This document shows, piece by piece, positions 1-7,018 of a stretch of 15,332 bases of DNA (position 1 is the first letter of the stretch; every line of letters starts with the position of its first letter). The notes under the pieces are model-generated. The model had not been told where the DNA came from. It saw nothing but the letters and a program-made list of their open reading frames with translations, and made no database searches. The stretch comes from an uncultured Eubacteriales bacterium (GTDB lineage: Bacteria; Bacillota; Clostridia; Oscillospirales; CAG-382): positions 1-15,332 of the forward strand of contig USHI01000015.1 in NCBI GenBank assembly GCA_900554405.1, given 5' to 3'. The translations under genes and the position numbers were made by a program.

Positions 1-153
1 GATTATAAGCAGAAACTGGCCGCCTATCGTTCCCTGGCCGCCGAGCTGACGGAGGGCCGAAAGGCCCTTGCCGCATGGCTGGAAAGAACCATTGAGGGAG
101 AGCTGCGGGATCTGGGCATGCAAAGCACGAAATTTGCCTGTGTGTTTGAAACG
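1..153 (+). CDS. recN: RecN DNA repair ATPase, internal fragment (chimeric contig end)
   Basis: The frame is open from base 1 and gives about 51 residues resembling the end of the second coiled-coil arm of RecN, just before the C-terminal ATPase half. The segment ELRDLGMQSTKFACVFE has the family pattern ELxDLxMxxTxFxVxFE. RecN is an SMC-like ATPase that acts at double-strand breaks. After about codon 51 the RecN similarity ends: the expected stretch leading to the ABC signature (ASGGE) never appears. The frame runs on open to a TAA at 346-348, but that part is antisense to a Na/Pi cotransporter start and is not believable as RecN. The junction is placed at 150-165. This is a fragment with neither its start nor its real end. 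The RecN call rests on one short motif region. Confidence 0.62.
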
Positions 154-318
154 CCCGAGCCCGGTAAGAAACCCGGTCATGACGCTGCCCGTCATCTTTT
201 CGAGCAGTGTGCGCAGCTTGTTGCCGGCGCGGCGTTCGAGCGATTGCCCCATGACATTCATGCCGAAAAGGAAAAGACAAAGCCCGCCGAGCAAAGAAAG
301 CAGATTGAAAATATCCAT
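154..318 (-). CDS. Na/Pi cotransporter family protein, N-terminal fragment
   Basis: Read on the minus strand from an ATG at 318, the first 55 residues match the start of the Na+/phosphate cotransporter (NptA/PhoU-domain) family. There is a short start (MDIFNLLSLLGG), a first hydrophobic helix ending LFLFGMNVMG, then a basic stretch and the family's LEKMT...GFLTGLG, which normally continues into a QSSSA-type repeat. That continuation is missing: from about base 153 downward the sequence is the complement of a RecN gene. An upstream GAGGG-type site lies near 330, and a consensus promoter at 369-397 points at this gene, so the 5' end is genuine. The truncation is either a rearrangement or, more likely, a contig-end misassembly. 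Confidence 0.7.
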
Positions 319-368
319 GTTCCCCATACCCTCGTTTTCGATACATAATCGCAAAAAGCGACAGATAA

Positions 369-397
369 ATTATACCAAAGAGGGCGCCGGATTGCAA
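369..397 (-). promoter_or_regulatory. sigma-A promoter for the Na/Pi cotransporter gene
   Basis: On the minus strand, TTGCAA (397-392), a 17-base spacer and a perfect TATAAT (374-369). It lies about 50 bases upstream of the cotransporter start and between that gene and the stop of the SLC13-type permease, so the two minus-strand genes need not share a transcript. Confidence 0.7.
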
Positions 398-438
398 GAT
401 TTTTCAATGTAAAATCCATGTAAAGCGCGCGGCAGGGA

Positions 439-1581
439 TCAAAAGCGACCGAGCAGCAGCATAAACGCGGTAAGGATAAACAGAAAAGCGAAGTTGAATG
501 CCGAGAACACTTTCAGGTAATAGCCCGATCTTCCGGGCGCGTGCTTTGAATATTCGCGGAAGGTGATAAGGCTTGCAAGGGACGAGATGATCGTGCCGAC
601 ACCGCCTATGTTTACCCCGACAAGAAGCTGCGGATAATTGTCCGTGAACCGCGAAAGCAGTATCGCCGAGGGAACATTGCTGATAAACTGGCAGGATACC
701 ACGCTGCACAGCAGTGTGTTGCGCCCGAGAACCCCGGATATTGCCGTGCGTACCGCTTCAATGCGCGACATATTTCCCGCGAAGACAAAAAAGAAGACAA
801 ATGTCATCAGCAGCCCGTAATCGACATCCTTCAGGGCTTTTCTGTCGCAGACAAGCAATGCGGCGGGGATAACTATCAGCCCCAGCCAATAGGGAATTAT
901 ACGAAAAACAATTATTATCGATAATGCGAAAAGCAGCAGATAAAGGGCGGTTCTCGCCTTCGGCAAAGCTTCCTGACCGCCTTGCAGCGAAAGCCTTTCG
1001 GGCTTCACAAATACAAGGCAGCATATAGTTATCATTACGACCGAAAGCAGAAACGGCGGTGCCATTATTTGCATGAATTCGCTGTCCGGAATAGAGTACC
1101 TGGTGTATATATAAAGGTTCTGCGGGTTGCCGAACGGCGTGAGCATTCCGCCGAGGTTCGCCGCTATATTCTGCATGATAAAGGTGAACGCCATGTATTT
1201 CTGCTTTCCTGTCGCTTCAAGAATGCGGTATCCGAGTGGCAGAAAGGTCAAAAGCGCCATATCATTTGCAATGAGCATCGATCCGATAAAAGTTATGTAA
1301 ACCAGCGCCGTTATACATGATCTCGCATTGCCGAAAAGCCGCACGATCTTTTCAGCCAGGATATAAAAAAAGCGGATATTCCTCAGTGCGCATACAACCG
1401 CAAGAACGCAAAACAGGCAGGTCAGTGTCTTGCAGTCAAAGTACGCGGCGTATTCGACGTCTATCGGGACAATAAAGCAGGTTATCGCAGCTGCAATAAA
1501 GGCAATGCACATTACGGCATTTTTCTTTATGAAGCCGCCTAATGCATTTACCGCGGCGGCTCTTGCGTTTTGTTCATTCAT
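439..1581 (-). CDS. SLC13/ArsB-like anion permease
   Basis: A 380-residue, very hydrophobic inner-membrane protein with about ten membrane segments. It belongs to the citrate-transporter-like (SLC13/ArsB/NhaD, IT superfamily) permeases. The family signatures are visible: NDMALLTFLPLG at about residues 106-117 and GGMLTPFGNPQN at about 144-155, the loop that forms half of the ion and substrate site. Substrate is unclear; dicarboxylate, citrate, sulfate, arsenite or Na+/H+ exchange all occur in this superfamily. The ATG at 1581 is chosen over an in-frame ATG at 1665. It has a GAGG site 8 bases upstream, and the longer start would lie at or upstream of the promoter at 1637-1665. No clear terminator is seen after the stop. 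It is divergent from the acetyltransferase gene. Confidence 0.82.
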   Translation of the reverse strand: MNEQNARAAAVNALGGFIKKNAVMCIAFIAAAITCFIVPIDVEYAAYFDCKTLTCLFCVLAVVCALRNIRFFYILAEKIVRLFGNARSCITALVYITFIGSMLIANDMALLTFLPLGYRILEATGKQKYMAFTFIMQNIAANLGGMLTPFGNPQNLYIYTRYSIPDSEFMQIMAPPFLLSVVMITICCLVFVKPERLSLQGGQEALPKARTALYLLLFALSIIIVFRIIPYWLGLIVIPAALLVCDRKALKDVDYGLLMTFVFFFVFAGNMSRIEAVRTAISGVLGRNTLLCSVVSCQFISNVPSAILLSRFTDNYPQLLVGVNIGGVGTIISSLASLITFREYSKHAPGRSGYYLKVFSAFNFAFLFILTAFMLLLGRF

Positions 1582-1636
1582 TTCGGGTTCCTCGGTGGCG
1601 GCGTGCGGGTGTTGTTTGTTTACAGCCGACCGCACC

Positions 1637-1665
1637 AATATACCACCACCGGCGCGTAATTTCAA
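1637..1665 (-). promoter_or_regulatory. promoter for the SLC13-type permease
   Basis: On the minus strand, TTGAAA (1665-1660), 17 bases, TATATT (1642-1637). It sits about 55 bases upstream of the chosen start and supports the shorter reading frame. Its -35 is 40 bases from the -35 of the divergent promoter at 1706-1734. Confidence 0.6.
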
Positions 1666-1705
1666 GTGCTGCGGGCATATAGAGCGTGAATATTGTCGGC
1701 TTGTA

Positions 1706-1734
1706 TTGACTTATTGCAAAGCGCTTGATATAAT
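1706..1734 (+). promoter_or_regulatory. promoter for the YoaP-like acetyltransferase gene
   Basis: TTGACT (1706-1711), 17-base spacer, perfect TATAAT (1729-1734). It is followed by a leader of roughly 125 bases before the ATG at 1866, unusually long compared with other promoters here. Confidence 0.72.
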
Positions 1735-1788
1735 ACACATATACATATATTAGCGAAACAAAAATGGTTTCTCGGAATTTAACTATCC

Positions 1789-1814
1789 CCCCCGCTGCGT
1801 ATTTGCGGCGGGGG
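1789..1814 (+). repeat. strong G+C hairpin in the acetyltransferase leader
   Basis: CCCCCGCTGC and GCGGCGGGGG (10 pairs including one G-U) flank a 6-base loop GTATTT. It lies inside the 5' leader, 52 bases before the start codon, and is not followed by a T run, so it is not a simple terminator. It could be a processing or stability element, a pausing structure or part of an uncharacterised attenuator. No known riboswitch was recognised. Confidence 0.6.
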
Positions 1815-1865
1815 AGCTTTCGAACAAGCACGGTTATTCCGCAAAAAAACACTGGGGATAAAATT

Positions 1866-2609
1866 ATGGATTACATCAGGATAACAAAAGAAAATATCGA
1901 CAAGGAGCACATTTGCTGCGCAATGTCCGGAAAACAGAGCATTGCAAAGAAGGAATGGATGAAGAAGCGCTTCGAAGAAGGGCTTGTTTTTTATCGTGCC
2001 GCGGAGCGCGGGAAGTGCTTTATCGAATACATTCCCGCCGAAAACGCGTGGGTGCCTATAGAAGCGGACGGGTATATTTATATCAACTGCCTGTGGATCG
2101 CCGGCTCCATGAAGGGGCAGGGGTATTCAAACGAGCTTCTTGCCGAATGCCTGCGCGATGCTGCCGGACAGGGGAGAAAGGGAGTGTGCATTCTTTCCGC
2201 AGAGGGCAGAAAACGCGAATTTCTTTCCGACAGAAAGTATATGGAGCACAAGGGCTTTTCCGTGGCAGACATCTCGGATTGCGGGATAAACCTTATGTAT
2301 CTTCCTCTCGCTGCCGATGCGCTGCCGCCGAAGTTCAGGGAATGCACAAAGCACCCGGCAGTGGAGGGCGAAGGCTTTGTGCTTTATTACACCGATCAGT
2401 GCCCGTTTACATACTATTGGGTACCGCGTGTGCAGGAAGCGGCGGCGGAACACGGCATTCCACTGCGGGTAATACATATCACGGATAAGGAGACTGCACA
2501 GAATGCTCCCGCACCGGTAACAACATATGCGCTCTTCCGTGATGGAAAATTCGTTACTCAGGCGATACAGTCGGATAAGAAATTCCTCGCGCTTGCAGGT
2601 GTTGAATAA
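1866..2609 (+). CDS. yoaP: YoaP-like GNAT N-acetyltransferase
   Basis: A 247-residue protein. The first ~150 residues form a GNAT acetyltransferase fold, including the acetyl-CoA-binding stretch WIAGSMKGQGYSNELL (Q/RxxGxG/A type). The last ~80 residues match the YoaP C-terminal domain, with FVLYYTDQCPFTYYWVP and a long conserved run around HITDKETAQNAPAP. Its CP...Y start resembles a thioredoxin-like fold with a single cysteine. The acceptor substrate is unknown in the family. The ATG at 1866 is preferred because similarity begins there. An in-frame ATG at 1764 would add 34 residues that translate the leader hairpin and look non-coding. The ribosome site is weak (GGGG about 9 bases upstream). 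It is followed after 26 bases by the helicase gene with no terminator between, so the two may be cotranscribed. Confidence 0.88.
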   Translation: MDYIRITKENIDKEHICCAMSGKQSIAKKEWMKKRFEEGLVFYRAAERGKCFIEYIPAENAWVPIEADGYIYINCLWIAGSMKGQGYSNELLAECLRDAAGQGRKGVCILSAEGRKREFLSDRKYMEHKGFSVADISDCGINLMYLPLAADALPPKFRECTKHPAVEGEGFVLYYTDQCPFTYYWVPRVQEAAAEHGIPLRVIHITDKETAQNAPAPVTTYALFRDGKFVTQAIQSDKKFLALAGVE

Positions 2610-2635
2610 AGAAAACCCACGGTACTATTGGGAGA

Positions 2636-5443
2636 ATGGATTTGCCGTTCGGAAAACATGAAAGAAAGCTGAACACTGCTATGACTGTTAATGCACCGGT
2701 TTTTGAAGTGAATCGTGACCGTGATTTGGTATTGATAAAAGGGAAGGACAAAACCGCCTCTGTGAAATCGTTGCGTTTTAGCAGAAGTCGTTCTGCGGTA
2801 TTTGTTAAATGCAACAATGAGAAAGAGTATACATACAGTATTACAGATGTGCAGTATTTGGAATGTTCAAAAACGGTTGTATTGGACAAGCGGTTTGTAT
2901 TAAAGGATGACATACCGCTTTTCGGAGCTGCTTGCATACAGTATTTCGGAGAATGTTGCCGTATCATATATCTAACGGGTTATAAAGAACTTATCTGTAC
3001 TTCCCGAATACGAATAATCGAATCCGCGTTGGCGGAACCGGCTTCAAAGAACTGCTTCGATTACCTGAAGGAAATTGCCTCCGAAATCGGATTGGTCATT
3101 GATGAACATAATGTACTGGAGCATTATTATAATACCATTGACTTTGTTCGTAATGACAGTATACTCGCGGCGTTTTTGAATGGAAAGTATACTAAAGAGA
3201 GTTGCGAAAAGGAAGGTGTGGTTATATATCCATTTGGATTTAATTTGAGCCAGAAAAAAGCAGTGGACAACGCCCTCACGAATCGTATCAGCATCATTGA
3301 AGGACCTCCGGGAACCGGAAAAACACAAACGATATTGAATATAATTGCGAACGCTGTCATGAGAGGGAAAAGCGTCGCAGTTGTATCCGGTAATAATACC
3401 GCTACGGCAAATGTCCATGAAAAGCTTGGTAAGTACGGGCTTGGGTTTATTGCAGCGCCACTTGGTAATTCAAAAAAGAAGGATGCGTTTATTGAAGAGC
3501 AGAATTGTCTTTTGCCCGATATGAAGGACTGGCGGACTGATTCGGCTGTTTTGGACGATATCATTCAAGATGAAGCTACCCTTGACAAAATGCTTGATTT
3601 GCAAAATAGGTATTCCAAAATTACAGAAGAATACATTTCTTTGAAAAAAGAGTATGAGCATTACAAAGATTATTATGTTGCGCTTGATTTAGATCGCAAT
3701 ATGCTATCATTCTCAACGAGAATCAATTCTGAAAAAATACTTCGTTTTATTGCTGAGTACGAATTGTTTGCTTATTCAGGGAAAAGGAAAAGCGTTTTCA
3801 GGAGAATTTCCCTATGCTTTAGATATGGGCTTAAGAATTTGCGATTTTGCGAGCATCCAGAAGAAAAAGTAATATCTTATTGCCAAAATATTTATTACGT
3901 CCGCAGGCTGGGTGAGTTAGAAAAGCGAAAACACGAATATGAGAAAGAACTCTCCGCGCTCGATTTTGATAAAAAAATGCAAGACTATACTATGATGTCT
4001 ATGGCAGCATTCAAAGCAACTCTTGCCGAAAGATATGGTGATATACCCGTTCGAAAGTACTATCATTCGGATGATCTTTGGAAGAAATCCCATGAGTTCA
4101 TCCGCGACTATCCTGTTGTGTTGAGTACGACATATTCATTGCGCGCGAGTCTTTCTAATCGCTTTATATATGACTATGTCATAATTGATGAGGCATCGCA
4201 GGTGGATCTTGCAACGGGTGCGCTTGCGTTATCGTGTGCCAAAAAAACCGTGATCGTCGGCGATACAAAGCAACTTCCCAATGTGGTGGATCGTCAACAA
4301 AAAACTGCAACCGATCATATTTTCGTTAAGCACGCTCTTCCGGAAGCATATCGCTATTCTAACCACAGCTTATTGTCATCTGCATTGGAATTGTTTCCGG
4401 ATGCTCCGCGGGCGTTGTTGAAAGAACATTATCGTTGTCATCCGGAAATCATAGGCTTTTGTAATCAAAGATTCTATAATAATGAACTGGTAGTTCTAAC
4501 AAAGGCGAATTGCGATAGACAACCTCTTTTAGTTTATAAAACCGTTCCCGGGAATCATTCAAGAGGTCATTTGAATTACAGACAGATAGATGTAATTAAA
4601 GATGAGGTCTTTCCGGAGCAAAAACTGAACTCTTATGACGGGTCGGTCGGGATTGTGACACCATACCGCGACCAGGCAAATGAGCTACGAAAAGTATTTT
4701 CTGAAACGAGTGTAAAAGCCGACACAGTAGATAAGTTCCAAGGGCAGGAGCGAAGTGTAATGATTTTCTCTACCGTGGACAATGAAATCGGCGAGTTTGC
4801 TGCAGATCCAAATCGTCTTAATGTGGCGGTATCGCGCGCAATAAACCAGTTTATCGTGGTGACAGATGGAAATGATAACGATAAAACATCTCCTATTCAC
4901 GAATTGATAGGCTATATTCACTATCATAACCATGATATAATCAACAGCGATATTCATTCAGTATTTGACTGTTTATATAGTGGATATGCTGCTGCCCGCG
5001 AGGCAATTATGCAGAAATACGGCAGAGTTTCTGATATTGAAAGTGAGAATCTTCTGTATTCGGTGATAAAAGAGATACTTGAAGAGAACAGGTTTTCAAA
5101 ATACGGAGTTGTTTTGCATATTCCGCTGAGAATGATACTGAGAGACTTGAAAAAACTCAATGCCAGAGAACTGTCATTCGCTACAAACCATCTGACACAT
5201 GTTGATTTTTTGATTTTTTCGCGTTTGACACATCAACCGCTGCTTGTTGTTGAAGTGGATGGGTTTTCATACCATTACAATAGCGAAAAACAAAAAGAAC
5301 GTGATAGTATAAAAGATGCGGTGTTGAAAAAATACGGTATTCCGATACTTAGGCTGAGTACAGTCGGAAGCAAAGAAAAGCAGCAATTGTTGCAGGCATT
5401 TGAAAATCTCGGTTCCTTAGACTCAGGTGACATTGTTACATGA
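2636..5443 (+). CDS. SF1 (Upf1-like) helicase with C-terminal PD-(D/E)XK nuclease domain
   Basis: An intact 935-residue DNA/RNA helicase-nuclease. Residues 1-200 are an unrecognised N-terminal domain. A Q-motif-like NLSQKKAV lies near 202-209. Walker A GPPGTGKT is at 223-230, motif II DEAS at 518-521, GDTKQLP at 542-548, YRCHPE at 599-604, DKFQGQE at 699-705 and NVAVSRA at 729-735. These make up the complete ATPase core. Between motifs I and II there is a long insertion with two coiled coils (about 300-350 and 418-452). Residues ~800-935 form a DUF2726/Vsr-like nuclease: HVD (D857), VVEVDG (E873, D875), H880 and a later GIPILRLST. Start: ATG 2636 has GGGAG almost touching it, while the in-frame TTG at 2642 has ideal spacing to the same site, so the true start may be TTG. 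The gene is AT-richer than its neighbours. A phage-defence or nucleic-acid-processing role is inferred from architecture only. Confidence 0.85.
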   Translation: MDLPFGKHERKLNTAMTVNAPVFEVNRDRDLVLIKGKDKTASVKSLRFSRSRSAVFVKCNNEKEYTYSITDVQYLECSKTVVLDKRFVLKDDIPLFGAACIQYFGECCRIIYLTGYKELICTSRIRIIESALAEPASKNCFDYLKEIASEIGLVIDEHNVLEHYYNTIDFVRNDSILAAFLNGKYTKESCEKEGVVIYPFGFNLSQKKAVDNALTNRISIIEGPPGTGKTQTILNIIANAVMRGKSVAVVSGNNTATANVHEKLGKYGLGFIAAPLGNSKKKDAFIEEQNCLLPDMKDWRTDSAVLDDIIQDEATLDKMLDLQNRYSKITEEYISLKKEYEHYKDYYVALDLDRNMLSFSTRINSEKILRFIAEYELFAYSGKRKSVFRRISLCFRYGLKNLRFCEHPEEKVISYCQNIYYVRRLGELEKRKHEYEKELSALDFDKKMQDYTMMSMAAFKATLAERYGDIPVRKYYHSDDLWKKSHEFIRDYPVVLSTTYSLRASLSNRFIYDYVIIDEASQVDLATGALALSCAKKTVIVGDTKQLPNVVDRQQKTATDHIFVKHALPEAYRYSNHSLLSSALELFPDAPRALLKEHYRCHPEIIGFCNQRFYNNELVVLTKANCDRQPLLVYKTVPGNHSRGHLNYRQIDVIKDEVFPEQKLNSYDGSVGIVTPYRDQANELRKVFSETSVKADTVDKFQGQERSVMIFSTVDNEIGEFAADPNRLNVAVSRAINQFIVVTDGNDNDKTSPIHELIGYIHYHNHDIINSDIHSVFDCLYSGYAAAREAIMQKYGRVSDIESENLLYSVIKEILEENRFSKYGVVLHIPLRMILRDLKKLNARELSFATNHLTHVDFLIFSRLTHQPLLVVEVDGFSYHYNSEKQKERDSIKDAVLKKYGIPILRLSTVGSKEKQQLLQAFENLGSLDSGDIVT

Positions 5444-5458
5444 AATGTGTTGACTATA

Positions 5459-5490
5459 ACGTTTTGCGATGAACGTCGCTTGCAAAACGT
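5459..5490. repeat. inverted repeat after the helicase gene
   Basis: ACGTTTTGC (5459-5467) and GCAAAACGT (5482-5490) are perfect 9-base arms around a 14-base loop. Within it GCGA/TCGC gives an alternative inner pairing. It lies 15 bases after the helicase stop and may end or protect that transcript, but no T run follows on the plus strand, so it is not a canonical terminator. Confidence 0.5.
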
Positions 5491-5514
5491 ATACGCATGC
5501 TTGCGAACCGCAAG

Positions 5515-5533
5515 GCGCGGTAGTTGACCGCGC
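5515..5533. promoter_or_regulatory. palindrome overlapping the Lrp gene -35, candidate operator
   Basis: GCGCGGT-AGTTG-ACCGCGC, perfect 7-base arms around a 5-base centre. The -35 hexamer TTGACC (5524-5529) lies inside the palindrome, so a bound dimer would block polymerase. Autoregulation by the Lrp/AsnC protein encoded just downstream is the natural suggestion, since family members commonly control their own promoter. This is inference. Confidence 0.45.
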
Positions 5534-5552
5534 GCTGATTATGCGGTATAAT
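5524..5552 (+). promoter_or_regulatory. promoter for the Lrp-to-deformylase operon
   Basis: TTGACC (5524-5529), 17-base spacer, perfect TATAAT (5547-5552), giving a leader of about 60 bases before the ATG at 5617. No other convincing promoter is seen before the end of the five-gene run at 7827. Confidence 0.72.
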
Positions 5553-5616
5553 ACGGTCGTGATCTGTATAAAGGCACGCAGGCGGCATGTGCTGCTGCCG
5601 AGGCAAGGAGGAAGAA

Positions 5617-6063
5617 ATGCATTTCGATCCTGTGAATGAGCAAATTATCGATCTGCTGCGCCAAAACGCCCGAATGAGCTATTCGGAGATCGGAAACCGT
5701 GTGGGGATTTCGCGTACGGCTGTCAAATCGCGGATAGATTCCTTGGAAAGCAGTGGGGTCATCAAGGGCTATAAGGCCGTGATCGATTATCCTGCGGCTC
5801 CCGGGGCAATGACGTTTATAACAACCATAGAAACCGAACCGAACGCTTTCGACAGCATTGCGGATGCGCTGAAAAGCGAGCCGTGTGTTGTTACTCTGTG
5901 CCAGATATCCGGTGATTCCGTGCTGCACGCGGTGTGTGTTGCGGCCGGTATCGAGGAAATGCGCGTATTTGCGAAACGGATCCGTGCGAGTTGTCCCGGC
6001 ATGCGCAGATTTACCGCCTGTCATGTGTGGGAAGTGATGAAGGGAAGCCTCCCTTCGGAATAA
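5617..6063 (+). CDS. Lrp/AsnC family transcriptional regulator
   Basis: A 148-residue regulator. Residues ~5-60 are the winged helix-turn-helix: INxxIIDLLRQNARMSYSEIG-like start, with recognition region GISRTAVKSRIDSLE. This is followed by the family hinge GVIKGYKAVID and a RAM ligand-binding/oligomerisation domain to about residue 140. These proteins bind an amino acid or related metabolite and form dimers to octamers on DNA. The start at 5617 has AGGAGG 6-7 bases upstream. A GTG/ATG extension to 5587 would add ten Cys-rich residues with no ribosome site. It is the first gene of a tight operon and sits beside a palindrome over its own -35. The effector cannot be told from the sequence. Confidence 0.9.
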   Translation: MHFDPVNEQIIDLLRQNARMSYSEIGNRVGISRTAVKSRIDSLESSGVIKGYKAVIDYPAAPGAMTFITTIETEPNAFDSIADALKSEPCVVTLCQISGDSVLHAVCVAAGIEEMRVFAKRIRASCPGMRRFTACHVWEVMKGSLPSE

Positions 6064-6073
6064 GGAGTATGTT

Positions 6074-6502
6074 ATGATTCAGGAATCTACCGCAAAGAAG
6101 CTGTATGAGATCGCCGAGGACTGCGGTCTGCCCGAAACGCTTTTCGCCGCCTTCGGGCGCAATATAAAGGTAAGGATCCCCTTTGCGCGGTCCGCGTGCG
6201 AAGCCGGGCTTGAATCGATCGAGTTTTCTGTCCGTTCGTGCAATGCACTCAAGCGCAGCGGGATGACATCCGTCGGCGATGTTATCGAGGCGATAGCAAA
6301 CGACAAGCTGTCGGGTATCCGAAACCTGGGCGCAAAGAGCTACAGCGAGATAAAAACGAGGATACTTGTTTACGGATACGAGCATCTGACAAATCGGGAA
6401 AAAGCAGCTTTCTTTTCACAACTGCTTGAAGACAATATGCTTAATACCGCGGCGCTGAACGGCAAAGAACCCGTATTTCCCGGCGAAGCGGAACGAGGAT
6501 GA
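6074..6502 (+). CDS. stand-alone RNA polymerase alpha-CTD-like protein
   Basis: A 142-residue protein without the alpha-subunit N-terminal assembly domain. Residues ~48-105 match the alpha C-terminal domain (helix-hairpin-helix-like). The first part reads SVRSCNALKRSGM and the second GIRNLGAKSYSEIK. The residues equivalent to the E. coli DNA-contact set are kept: R265 is R54, N268 is N57, N294 is N84, G296 is G86, K298 is K88 and S299 is S89. The N-terminal ~45 residues and the C-terminal tail (~110-142) are unrecognised. AAGGAG lies 7-8 bases before the ATG. It starts 10 bases after the Lrp gene, and its TGA directly abuts the ATG of the phosphatase. It may bind UP-like DNA or modulate polymerase; that role is inference. 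Confidence 0.8.
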   Translation: MIQESTAKKLYEIAEDCGLPETLFAAFGRNIKVRIPFARSACEAGLESIEFSVRSCNALKRSGMTSVGDVIEAIANDKLSGIRNLGAKSYSEIKTRILVYGYEHLTNREKAAFFSQLLEDNMLNTAALNGKEPVFPGEAERG

Positions 6503-7003
6503 ATGGTAAAAATGCCGGATAGCGGGAAAAAACGAATCATGTTCGTCTGCCACGGCAACATCTGCCGCAGCCCGATGGCGGAGTTTATCTTCAAAGATCT
6601 TGCAAAAAAGCAGGGCGCGGCAGATCGCTTTTTAGTTGCTTCTTCTGCCACAAGCACGGAAGAGATTCGGAACGGCATCGGCAATCCGGTCTACCCTCCG
6701 GCAAAAGCCGAGCTTGAAAAACATGGGCTCTCCTGCGGCGGCAAGCGCGCGGTGCAGCTGCAAAAGAGCGACTATGACAAATACGATCTGTTCATCGGCA
6801 TGGACAGCGCCAACATCCGCAATATGCTCCGCATTTTCGGCGGCGATCCGGCGGGGAAGGTACATAAACTGATGGACTATACCGCCCGCGGCGGCGATGT
6901 TGCCGATCCGTGGTATTCCGAGCGCTTCGATGTGGCATATCGGGATATTTATGAGGGCTGCAAAGCACTTCTTGATGTCGTTTTGAAACAGGACAAGCAA
7001 TGA
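6503..7003 (+). CDS. low-molecular-weight protein tyrosine phosphatase
   Basis: A 166-residue cytoplasmic phosphatase of the LMW-PTP/arsenate-reductase-like family. The P-loop CHGNICRS carries the nucleophile C16 and R22 in the CX5R pattern, and DPWY supplies the general acid D135. Length is typical. The start at 6503 abuts the previous stop (TGA ATG) with GAGG 5 bases before it. An ATG at 6512 is an alternative that would drop three residues. The family removes phosphate from tyrosine (or arginine) on proteins. No kinase gene is nearby to name a partner. Confidence 0.93.
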   Translation: MVKMPDSGKKRIMFVCHGNICRSPMAEFIFKDLAKKQGAADRFLVASSATSTEEIRNGIGNPVYPPAKAELEKHGLSCGGKRAVQLQKSDYDKYDLFIGMDSANIRNMLRIFGGDPAGKVHKLMDYTARGGDVADPWYSERFDVAYRDIYEGCKALLDVVLKQDKQ

Positions 7004-7018
7004 AATGAGGCGATTTTT

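Noticed and set aside
118..348. A plus-strand reading frame running from the RecN fragment to a TAA at 346
   Set aside because: Only the part up to about 153 resembles RecN; the rest is the antisense of a clear Na/Pi cotransporter N terminus.
1582..1665. 28-residue upstream extension of the SLC13-type permease
   Set aside because: It would begin at or upstream of the promoter, and the ATG at 1581 has a proper GAGG site.
1764..1865. 34-residue N-terminal extension of the acetyltransferase
   Set aside because: It translates a GC hairpin, and family similarity begins at the ATG at 1866.
2412..2632. 10-base direct repeat TACTATTGGG at 2412-2421 and 2623-2632, possible insertion-site duplication upstream of the helicase
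   Set aside because: Both copies are on the same side of the helicase gene and the flanks do not match; probably chance.
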